A DNA stretch of 64,000 nt from Polychytrium aggregatum. Taxonomy: Eukaryota > Chytridiomycota > Chytridiomycetes > Polychytriales. A program made the position numbers and the translations under genes. The notes under the pieces were generated by a model, which was not told the origin of the DNA, searched no databases, and saw only the letters and a list, made by a program, of their open reading frames with translations. The stretch covers positions 1,054,001-1,118,000 of the forward strand of contig NW_026516206.1 in NCBI RefSeq assembly GCF_025602895.1. Reading direction: 5' to 3'. Every line of letters starts with the position of its first letter. Position 1 is the first letter of the stretch. Positions 42,813-53,562 of the stretch are shown here, one piece after another.

Positions 42813-45109
42813 TCAGCGACCCGCCCAACCAGATGCATAAAAGTACACAAAAAATGCCAAAAGCAGGACCAAGCCGCTTCCGACCTCGACGGCAATCCGA
42901 TGCGAAAGCGGCTTCGAAGTCGTGGCGGCAGCGACAGCAGCAGACTTGGGTTGGCCGGGCGTCTGCTGAGATGCTTGGCGCGGAATGGGCACCGGGACCG
43001 TCTGAACTGAGATTCCGTTGTCTGCATCATCGCCGGCACCCTCATCATCATCCTCGACAGTGTCCCCGTCGGATTCTTCTTCGTCGTGATCCTCATTCTG
43101 GCCATTGTCGTCGATCCGGTCGTCGTCCTCGGACTGATCACCGTCGCCGGTGCGATCGTCGCTGTCGCTGTCGCTGCCCCCATCATCGTCTCTGAGTGCA
43201 TTAGCCGATTTGCTTTGGGGGCCAAGAGTGTTCCCTGATTTGCTCCCTGCCCCCTTAGTTCGACCGAGGCCTTGGGAGGTGTAGTACGATTCAAAAAACT
43301 CGCAGAGCTTGGGCAGATCACCGCATGTATACCAGGTGACCGAGCCGTCCGCATCGCAGTCCATGCACTTGGGCACAAAGCTCGTCACCTTGCCGAGCTG
43401 GTCGGGGGCTTTGCCGTAGAAGCTGAATGGGTCCACAATCTCCTTGCTGACTCGGTCTACCAGGAAACCAAAGGTCTGGTGTCGAGAGACCGGCACAAGA
43501 ATGTCGCTTTGCGCAAAGGCTGCACCAGGTGCGCTGAATGTCCACACCAAATCGTATCGCTTGGACGGATACAGCTCGCAAAACAGCGCAAGCACCATCA
43601 GGAGACTGAGTAGAGGGTCGTCGGGCTGCAGCAGGCTGCCCAGGGTTGCCTGTAGATATCGATTCGTATCGTGCCAATGCGTCGACGATATGCTCGTTAC
43701 CCTCCAGATCGACAAGCGAGCTAGCTCCCATTCCCGTACTCACCACCCTTCAAGGGTGACCCGATGCTCGTGCTTGTGAGCGTGCCCCCGGACAAACCTA
43801 CCTCGGCGGACAGACCCTGCTGGAAGCTGTTCGATGCGAATGAGGCAATGCGAGTGACAATGCTCTTGAACCTTGCGCTGTTCTGGGCCGCCGCATACGA
43901 TGCCGGGTCGAACCGAGACATATCCCAGTACTGGATATGGGCGGACTGAGTCTTGAACCACTCGGCAACGCTCTGGGAGCATCCATAGATGATCCGGGGT
44001 CAGTCACAGGCTCCAGGTCGGACGGTGGCCGAGGGACGAGTGCACTCGCAATACAACGTACCCATGAGTTGTGGCGAAGATCCATCATCATGCCAAGGAA
44101 GTGTTGGTCGAGGCCACCTTTGGCCGGGCTCGCCTTCTCGGCTTTCTTGGAGGTCTCGAGATAAATCCGCTTCAGATCCACATCGTCGGGCGCATGAGCG
44201 AGGCCCTGTTGGAAAGCGCTGAGGGCATCGACCAAGTTGCCCAGTTTCAGCTCAATCATGCCTGCCGTCGGGCCGAGTTGTCAGCGTCAGCCGCTGCTCT
44301 GAAGCCATCGTCCTCGCAAATCCCCTGATGGCAAAGGCAAATAGAACCGTCGACAGCAACCACCTACCCTTGCGGTACCAGGCCTTGGGCCATTCGGGCT
44401 GGACCGCAGCACACCGATTGGCATACTGCCTGGCATCCGTCAGGCGATCCAGTCGAATGAGGGTCTGGGTGATATTGCCCAGGATGCTGGCGTTGGCAGG
44501 ATCGAGCTTCAGGGCCTTCTGGTATCGCTCGAGGGCCTCTCGAAGGCGAGACTGCTTGTAAAACCCATTGCCCTCCTCCTTGAGCTGCTGGGCCTGATCG
44601 GCCGTGTGGGCGCTCAGCTCGACCAGCTCCGTGGCGAGCTTCTTGTAGAGGGTGGCCTTCTCGTTGTCCTTCAGGGCGGTATAGACTGGAGTTGAGGCAT
44701 CGGTGTTACTGCAGTTGCTCTGGGTGAAAATGGGGCAGGCGATCTATGCTCTGCCGTATCGACCGTGCGGCCTGCGCTCAATCGCCCAGACACCATCGAC
44801 CATCATACTCTGGGCAGCCCGAGTGGCCGCGGCCACCCGTGTGGAGAAGCAGTTTGGGATGATCTCCTCGGCCACCTGGACATCTTCCTGCTGGAGAACG
44901 GCGATGACGTCGCTCAGGGCCTTGCTGTATTCCTTGGTTTCCATGAAGCATGTGCTGCGGGAGAGCATGGGCAGCTGCTTGGGGATCTGGGGCCATCGCT
45001 CCATTAGCTCGGTGAAGAGAGCGGCGGCCTTGGAATAGTCCTTGGCAGCAACGGCGCCAGACGCAGCGAGCAGAACATCTTGTGGGTTCTGGATGGTGCT
45101 TGAGGACAT
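42813..45109 (-). CDS. TPR-repeat protein with acidic linker and C-terminal membrane anchor
   Basis: Exons (complement): ~44794-45109, ~44368-44719, 44062-44261, 43802-43972, 42813-43724, about 650 aa; the junction between the first two is not resolved. The start is MSSSTIQNPQDVL. Tetratricopeptide units are seen in exon 1 (AKDYSKAAALFTELMERWP), exon 2 (EEGNGFYKQSRLREALERYQ, then LDPANASILGNITQTLI) and exon 3 (KLGNLVDALSAFQQGLAHAP). The later part has no family I recognise (SAHIQYWDMSRFDP, PLLSLLMVLALFCELYPSKR, YTCGDLPKLCEFFESYY). A strongly acidic Asp/Glu linker follows, and the protein ends in one hydrophobic helix (VEVGSGLVLLLAFFVYFYAS), so it is probably tail-anchored with TPRs in the cytosol. 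Possibly a co-chaperone or receptor of the ER or mitochondrial surface. Confidence 0.75.
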
Positions 45110-45371
45110 GGCCCTGGGCGAGAAGCGCTGGAGATGCCGGATGCGTGATGCCGGATGTGTGATGCAGGGCAAAGGGCGCAAGAGTGTGTCGCAATACCCC
45201 GACCGCAATCAAGCAGCGGCAGGCCGGCATCAGCCGATAACCGCACCGATATCGTGGCTGAGAAGTACATTGCTGGCCATCTAGGAAATGTATTGGTGCG
45301 CAAAGGCTTCAATGCAGCAGGTGAAGGTCGGCCGGCCATAGCGCAGACATACCAGCCGATGACAGCGACCA

Positions 45372-48300
45372 TCAAGCCGTGCAGCTGGCGATGCTCTTTT
45401 TTTCATCCACCACCTCGACTGCATCCTTCGAGACGCCGAGATACGGCTTGAGATGCTTCATGAACGGGCGGATGTAATCCAGCAGGAACCAGATCCCGAT
45501 CGTCAGCGGCGGCACGCCCATGAACAGGAACGCCGCAATCTCCATGAAGCCGATGGGGAAAAAGAACACGGTCGACTGTAGCTCCGGGGCCGTGAGATAC
45601 AATAACAGGCTCGACAGCGACCTGAAGCTGCTGATCAGGCATATCGAAGTGTAGATGATGCGCTTCAGGATGTTCTCGAGAGGTTTGCGGTGCGGCGAGA
45701 TGATCATGTACGGCAGCATCAACACCCAGCAGATGAAGAAGATGGCGACGCAGCATTCGTAGGTACTCTGCGACCCCAGGATCGAGGAGAGAAGTAGAAC
45801 CGATTTCGCTGCAACAACCGCCAGAGTTAGCCATGGATACGCACATAATCATATTGTGGAGCCAGAGCCACAATCCAGGCAAGAAGCCACTGCAACGAGC
45901 CACTGCAACGAGCCACTGCCACTGCGACGCCGTGGCCGACCACAGCAAGATGTCCCAAGCCTACCGAGATAGTCGTAGGAGAAGAGCCACCAGTACTCTG
46001 GCTTGAAGTGGCTGCAGAACATAAAGTAGGCCAGCGAAGCAACAGACGATGCTGTCTTCTTGGGTGGGTTTGCTCTGGAGATCCGCTCATGCTTCTTCCG
46101 GGCGATGAGGAAGATCACGAAGGGGAATCCAACGCTGACGGCGACCAGAACGACTGCTGCGGTGATCGCCATTCCGAGGTGATTGCCCACGAAGCACTGT
46201 ACAGTCGGATCGACTTTCATGACTAGCATTTGTCTCTCGGACTCATCATAGACGCGGATGCAGTTCATGATGTCCAGGGCGCTATGGATCAATGGAAAAT
46301 AACAAAAATCGGCAATATGGAGGGTGCTCCACTGAGAGCGCAGATGTCGCATCAAGAGAGCCATCAGTCAGCACGGCCACGAATGTATGTGTGCGATTGT
46401 GTTGAGTGGATCGACGCATTTCCCGGTTATGAGCAACTCGGAGCTCCGGGGTGAGCACAGGCGACGCTTGCTTACAATCAAAGCAGACCGCATTGTTCGA
46501 CCTTTGAGGATCTTGAGTGGGGTTGTTGTCTTTGTTGTGGCAACTTGGTCCCAGAGCAGCTCAAGGAGGTAGAACACAAAGAGAACAGCAAAGGCAAAGA
46601 TTGGCCACAGGAACCTATTGTGTAGAGCAAGCAAGTCAGTAAGTGAGTGAGTGAGTGAGTGGGCGAGTGAGTGAGTGAGTGAGTGAGTGAGTGAGTGAGT
46701 GAGTGAGTGAGTGAGCTGATGCTTCAGCGGCATCCTTGCGAATATACGGCGCACAGCGAGAGTCCCCAGCCAACTTACTTGAACCCCGACTTTGCGACGC
46801 CACTGACCGGATAGATGGCATAGTTCAGAGGAAAGTCAATGTTCAACTGCACATCAGCAGGAACGAACGGATGAGTATGAGAGTAAGTGGTCGTGCGAAA
46901 CAGCAAGTTGGCTTGCCCAAAGATTCACACCGCAACGCCTACCGAGAATATGCGCAGATACAAGATCCACTCATCATAAGATATGCTCGTAAGTGACGAG
47001 GCCTATTGAGAATTCATGTGTCAGTCGAATCAGCGCCGTTAGCATAAATGAGAGGAGCCTTTGCCTCGTGGCAGCGTACCTGGAAGAAGAACAATATACT
47101 AGACAGATGCCAGATATTCGAGTCAGCTGAGTGATTCGAAGATTCGCGTCGATCCACTCTGCGAATCCATCGTTGCATTGCTCCTGAAACTTACTCGTTC
47201 ACCCAGACCAGGAAAGTCGGGGGCACAAAGATGGTGAAGATTATGTAGAATATGGTCCCGAGGACGATCAAAGTCATATATACCGACGATGTGGTTGGGT
47301 CGTATGGCACTGGATCGAGTACAGAAACCATCAATGAGAAATGGAGGCGGTGGTGTGCGTTTGCATCGAATGTCCACAGCCGATACAGCCGATGCAGCCA
47401 CGCGGTTGATTGCACTACTTACCACATTCATATCCCCAGTAATAGTACTACGGCACCAGTCGTCAGAAGTTGATGCATTCCGTCAGGTGAGTCGCTGGGT
47501 CTATACGAGCACATGGCGAACGCATCGTGTGGACACATTCCTCTATGTCGCCACCACTCGCATACTCACACCAGGAGAGCATTGGGAGCACAGATATCCC
47601 TCCGAGTTTGCCGCGCACGTTGCAGAACTGTTGTACATGCATGCTTGATGTTCATACGGCAGTTGAAGTGAGTGGTTTGATCTGGAGAATCTCTGACGAA
47701 GCGTTGATCAAGAAGAGTGGGGCAGCAGTGCAATGTCGCCCTTACCACCACTCGGACAGCAGACTCCATACAACGGACAGCTCTGAAATATTTGATCGCC
47801 ATCCTGACTGATGATCTGATCAAGCAGGGAGCGTGAGCAAGCGCTGAAGCATCGGGCTCTTGAGCGATTCGTGACGTTCGGTGCCCATGCGCAGAAGCAG
47901 GGGTCCTTACCTGATAGTATCCTTCTGCTGGGTAGAGCTGCGATCCGCCGGGGCATATGGCGCCTATAGGCATGTAATGGTCAGTGCGTGTGGTCGCTGG
48001 CGGATCGAAAAGCGATGCAACCTCGGCACGTTTCGGCAAGTGCTTGGTGAGAAAGCAATAACTGCCGCGATATCATCCGAATTGCGCCGAGAGGTCGATG
48101 GGCGAATGGGGGTGATCCGGCTGAATTGTGGTAGTGGGCGGACGGACGCCGATGACGCAATATGGCTTACCGTCGGGACACCTTTGGCATGGCAGATTGG
48201 ACCGCACCAAGCTGTAGCTGTTGGTGCCGCAAACTGCACACACATTTGTGTTGGTTGACGAATCGTAGACCATGCCTGATCCAGCGCTGCAGTCTGACGG

Positions 48301-51300
48301 TCAGGGTATTAGCGATGCTTTGCCGTGATTATCGAGCACTAGCAAAGAGACCGATCAACGAAACCCACTCTGATCGAAGGTGAGGTTGAACAGTGGCCAG
48401 GAATTGACTCCGTCACTTCGGGATATACCCGAGACCGCCACGCCTATGATTGAGAAGGTGCCGGTTTGGCTGTTTGGCAAGATGCTGCTAAAGTTGACAG
48501 TGTTGTCGGAGTTGACGATGGCTTTCGCTGTTTCGCCGCGAAGGGCACCCGAAACAACGCTGCCAGTTCCCTGCGAGATGGCTTGGATCTGAACAATGAC
48601 AGGCGCATTGAGGTTTACCGCTGGAAGTACATAATGTTAGCAGCTTGCCGTCAGCCTTCAAGAGCCAGAGCCGCAGTGGACTCGCACGCACTATCGTCAT
48701 GCTCACCTGATAAGCGGTTGAAGGCATCGACCGCCTGGACAACGAACCACGGAAGAGAAGACGACAGTCCAACTGCCGTCGATGGAGCTATCCAGTTGGT
48801 CAAGTTGAGCTGCAGCGACATGGGCGGCGAGTCCATGACAAAGCTCGAGGAGATGATTCCGTACACTGGCTGTTGCTGGAATGCAATGGCAAAGTTTGTG
48901 TCTTGTATGAAGAAGGTTCCGCCTCCGACAAGATTAGAGAATCCACTGCCAAAGGAGATTGTCGATGGGCTGTTGAGATAGACGGAGCTTCCAAATGGAG
49001 ATGCCGTATTTGACATCGTCACAGACTGGTTGAAGAGGACGGTTGCACCGCCGTCCATGTACATCACACCACCCATACTTGACGCGGATGCTCCGTTGAT
49101 TGTGGTCGTTCCGGGACTGTCGAAGCGCAGGGTGCTGCTCTGGTACAGACAAAAGGCACCGCCGATACGGGAGGAAACGCCTGAAATGACAATGTTTCCA
49201 AGAAGCGATAGGGTCGACGGCACGCCATTGGTTTCTGCATAGAGAACTCCGCCGCCATTCGTCGCTTGGCAGTTGCTGACCGTCGAGTCTCTCATGACCA
49301 CCATGGCGCCATTCTGGATGAAAGCCACAGATCCAAAGTTGGACGAGACACTGCTGATCCGGCAGTTCGTTAGGCTTGACACAGAATACGATGGGTCGCG
49401 ATAGACAACACTGGATGTTATGATGCCGCCATTGGCGGAGACTCTGAGCGTAGAGAAGGTGCAGTTGGTGGCGCTGAAGGAGCTGTCTTCCATAAATACG
49501 ATGCCACCATAGGCTGCTGTAGTGGTCGTTACGATCGTGTTGTTCATGGTGACCTGTGATAGGGACTGTGCAGTGACGACTCCGCCCAAGCCGCCGCAAA
49601 CTAGATTCTGGAGCACCGAGTTGATGATCTTGAGGTTGCATCCGGACCACATGTAGGCGAGAGAGCCCTGCGTGCTCGCCGAAGCGCCATTCACAGAAAT
49701 AGTATCCAGCAGCAGCTCGGCGTTGTTGTTGAGGAAGAAGGCGCCGCCGCTCTGAGCCGAGACTCCCGAGACGTAGACCGATCTGACGATTGATGGAGAA
49801 GCAAAGCTGCCGGCCCCATAGGAGTATTCGTAGTAGGCTGGAGGGCCAACGGATGAATAAGCGAGCAAGCTATTAGCGGAACTCTGGTATGGTTCGCACA
49901 GCCTTCCGCCTCATGGACCATTCGCTTACCGCATCCCGCCCACGTTGTGCCGGTCGCATTGATACAGCTTCCGCCGGTCCATATCACCTGGGACGATGAG
50001 CTGAAGATTGCTCCAACGCCCGAAGTGACCTTATGGACCTGAAAATTGGTCAGGGTCACGCTCGAGTAGCTAAAGATGGCGCAGCCGCCGAATCCCGAGG
50101 CCACCATTAGCCTGCATCGAACGTTGTTTAGCGACAGGGTAGCGTGGTCGGCCCATATGCCCCCGTTATTGAGGGTGCTGACGTTGGAGAGAGTGGAGTT
50201 GGATATAGTCAAGATTGAATCGGCCGCGGTGTCGCCATAGAACGATATGCAGCCTCCTGAGGTGGAATAGCTGCCGTAGACTGAAAGACTCATGTTCGAC
50301 AAGGTCACGGTTGAGGGTCCTATAGCCAACATCTGAATCCAGTACGCGTGCGACGGGGAAGAGAATTAATGATGTCGTGCGGATGCCGCTATTCCACAAA
50401 GATCTCTGCGGGCGGCTGCGGGCTCCTCCGTTTGCTGCTTGGTCGGCTTCTGCCTTACCACGGCACCAAAAGGTCGCTTGTCGATTGTGGTGCTGATGGC
50501 CATGGTCCCGGTAAAGTTGAGCAGAGTGCCCGTGAAGGTGCTCCCCGAGCTGACTTTGATCAGGGTTACGTTGATGTAGTGTGTGTCTGGCGGACATACG
50601 AACACATCAGCCTTTCACTCAGATGCTCGAGGTGCTGTCGCCGGCAAGACGGTCTTTCTCACCCATGAATGTCGCGTTGTAGACATTGACTACTCCTCCG
50701 CCCATGATCCACAGCTGGAAATGTGTCCGGAGGCATGGGTGCGATGTTGTGGAGTATACAGCAGGTTAATTCATATGCGACAGTGTCCCCTGAGGCACAA
50801 CCATCAACGAGCGGCATTATGCCGGATGGATAATAGAGCAGGATGCATCCGAGAAGCCAATGCCTTACGATTGCGCCGGGATGCGAGCCGGTGGTGGCTG
50901 TGGCCGTCACGATGCCTGGAAAGGCGCTGACGTTGGTCGGGGAGCGGTTGCTCGGGCCGACGAATGATACATTTGCCAAGTTGAGGGACCCATAGACCTG
51001 GATGGGTGGACTGGATGCACGACGATAGAGTGTGAGTGCACAGCCAACCTTGTCCAAGCACCGAATGCAGTCCAAGCAGTTCAATGCCAGTCGGTCCACC
51101 GTTTCCACGATGTTTTTGCGGACAGAACAGAACAGGACGACAGACAAAACACAAGCCATAGGTACATACCAGTTCACGAGGGCACAGTTGGATATGCTTG
51201 CGGAGGAATGCGCCTGAACAACGTATATATCGCTTGTATTGGGCATACTTGGATTGCACACGAGGGTCGTGAAAGACGACCCTTGGCAGCCTCCGACAGG

Positions 51301-51399
51301 GTCAAAAGTCGCATCAACATGGAGGGTTTGCAGCAGCAGTAGCAGCAGCAGCAACAGAAAAACGGGTGGGGCCGGCCGCCCAAAGAGAGTCAGGTTCAT
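45372..51399 (-). CDS. Surface protein: signal peptide, parallel beta-helix, Cys-rich module, multi-TM C-terminus
   Basis: This is a multi-exon gene. It starts MNLTLFGRPAPPVFLLLLLL, a clear signal peptide ending near HVDA. The large ectodomain (~48700-51250) consists of ~25-residue turns rich in Gly, Ser, Asn and Val (for example SLTNCRISSVSSNFGSVAFI, DSTVSNCQATNGGGVLYAE), typical of right-handed parallel beta-helices and bacterial Pmp-like repeats. Next come Cys-rich pieces (CAVCGTNSY...CQRCPDG, ICPGGSQLYPAEGYYQ, SCPLYGVCCPSGG; GCC2/GCC3-like). The C-terminal part has several TM helices (TLIVLGTIFYIIFTIFVPPT; PIFAFAVLFVFYLLELLW; MAITAAVVLVAVSVGFPFVI; IGFMEIAAFLFMGVPPLTIG) and ends KKSIASCTA. 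Such proteins occur in chytrids and other zoosporic eukaryotes; adhesion or sensing is plausible. Only some exons were delimited. Confidence 0.72.
46642..46714. repeat. (GAGT)n microsatellite in an intron of the beta-helix gene
   Basis: About 18 tetranucleotide units of AGTG/GAGT, interrupted once by GGGC, lie between two exons that code membrane helices. Confidence 0.85.
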
Positions 51400-51931
51400 G
51401 GTGTACAGTCCAGCACCTTGACACCACGCGCTGGCATCAAGAGGGATCGTCCAGCAGGATGCAAAGGGGACAACAGGGCGCATAAGAGGCTTTTGAGCGT
51501 CGAGTTGCTTGCTCAAGCCACTTTCGACCAGGCAGGCAGACAGGCCGCAAACTCCCCGACAGTCGATCGGACCCAAATGTCGTCACTTGATTCCAATCAT
51601 GAGAGGCGCAAGCGTGCGAATGCCCTCATCAGTCCAGCCCGATGCGATCACATTCTGGACAAGTAACCATGACCGAACAGACGCTGAATCAACGTGGTGG
51701 CCCCACTCGGCTGGAGCACAGGTGTATTGGCCGTCGAGCTGGTCTCGTCAAAAATCTGAGCAACGACACCCAGATGCGTATGGAGCCCGACAGTCCGCTC
51801 GCGACATCTCCAGTCTACTCGCCCAACGGTTCCCTCGATCCGGCGCAGATGTGAACATTCAGTCATCGTGTGGACTCGAGTAGTCGTCGCCACTGCCACT
51901 GAGTGTCCGGAGCGATGACGGAGAATGGCAA
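51400..51931. other. Intergenic, promoter of the beta-helix gene and 3' flank of NAA20
   Basis: Nothing recognisable. Both neighbours are on the minus strand. Confidence 0.4.
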
Positions 51932-53209
51932 TCACCATTCGAGATCCTCTGGACGGACGGGATGCTTCAGCGGAATGATGCTTTCCTTCTTGACATCTCG
52001 CGGCAGTGCCTTGCGCATATCTGAGTCGCACCGAAAGATCTGGATGAGTACCAAAGCTGCATATGCCACCAGAGTATGGCAGTGCGGATTGCTGTGCGGG
52101 TTGCTGTGCGGGTTGCTGTGCGGGTTGCTGTCCAGACCAGATCAGACAACATGGCGACCTGCTCAAATGCATACCAAAGGCGTCCTCAGGGTCGTCGCCG
52201 GTGTAGTAGCTAAGTACTCGCCGGTACACGGTGTATCCAAACTTTGTATACATGTCGATGGCCACGGAGTTGGACGAGCGGACGAATAGATCGACAAAGT
52301 AGGTGTTGTAGCTGCAATTGGACAGGGGTAGGGATCAGCAAAAGGACATCATTCAAACGCTGCCAGCAGGAACAGTCGTTTATGTGGAGCCAAACGGGCC
52401 GCAAAGGGCCATGGGGCCATGGAGAGGGCTGCCCTCAGGCCCGCACAATAGCTTACATTTTCTCCGAGACTTCCTCGAGAATCTTCATCAGGCCATCGGC
52501 GAGACCAAGCCGACGAAACTCAGGCGAGACCGTGAGGGCCGTGACATGGCCGTGCCAGAGCTTGTTCAGGCCCTCGGCCTTGCCCATGACTATATCAGGG
52601 ACGAAGAACGGTCAGGAGGCCTGATGACAGATCCGGCGACCAGCAGAGCTCCAGAGGCGGTCGGATAGCAGGTCGCTGCTGCTGCGTCTTGTCGCTGCTG
52701 TGGCTCGCCGAGTCGCCGTTCAACCGACAGGCGGCTTCGTCAACGATGGTTTCCGCCAGCCGACTTACTGTATCCCATCAGCGACTTGCCCGGAGACTCG
52801 GCCACGACGAAATAGTCGGGCCACTGGGCGAGATATTGCAGGTAAAACGACAGCCCGTACTGTCCATAAAAATGACGGCAAAGATGCCGACATGAAACGG
52901 TCTTTGATCAGCCACAGACACCGTCGCGATCTGCGTTCGTGTTGGCTTGCAAGTTCCCTCCCACTCTCGTTACCGTTTCAGTAAGAGGATCAAGATTGCT
53001 GCAGGATTGCGACCACGGAGACATATTGGTCAGCGGTTGGTCGGAGGCACCGACTCGGCTGCCGAGACCAGGTTCGGGAAATCAAAGTCCCTCAAACCTC
53101 ACCCGGCACACTACCCTCCATATCCGACACGCAAGCACAGAAGCAGTGGCGCATACATGTTGTTGAAGCGGAACAGGTCGTCCGCGACGAATCGCCGGAG
53201 TGTGGTCAT
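51932..53209 (-). CDS. NAA20: NatB catalytic subunit NAA20 (N-terminal acetyltransferase)
   Basis: Exons (complement) 53157-53209, 52974-52998, 52769-52859, 52457-52589, 52175-52311 and 51932-52020 join in phase to 175 aa (human NAA20 has 178). The start is MTTLRRFVADDLFRFNN, then NLDPLTET, YLQYLAQWPDYF, MGKAEGLNKLWHGHVTALTV, the acetyl-CoA loop RRLGLADGLM, FVDLFVRSSNSVAIDMYTKF, YRRVLSYYTG and the ending DMRKALPRDVKKESI...EDLEW. NatB acetylates proteins starting Met-Asp, Met-Glu, Met-Asn or Met-Gln on the ribosome together with NAA25. The gene is compact with five small introns; one contains a 12-bp repeat. Confidence 0.96.
52081..52130. repeat. 12-bp tandem repeat (GGGTTGCTGTGC)n in the last NAA20 intron
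   Basis: Four near-identical copies lie in the intron 52021-52174. Confidence 0.75.
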
Positions 53210-53562
53210 TGCGGGATCTCTGGATGTGGATCTGGATCGATGGCAAGCACACAATCGCTTCGCCGATGGCCACGAAGCATTTCGCGCTTGTGCTCTCGCC
53301 GAGAACGGTCGCCCAAGCGAGAGCATCTCGGGGCTGGATATGACGGATTTCACCCAACCCATGACGACACACTGCTGCTGATACTGCTCGACAGCAGGGC
53401 GACGGACATTGACGGACATTGATGGACTGCGGGTACTGACGGGTACTGAGGATTCGGAGCAAGGGTGTCTGTCTGTTGATTTCAATATCCCAAAGCGCAC
53501 CGTTCTCGGTGCCAAACCATGCCGGAGCCGAACATCCTGCAACCATGAGCCCAGCGGGTCGT

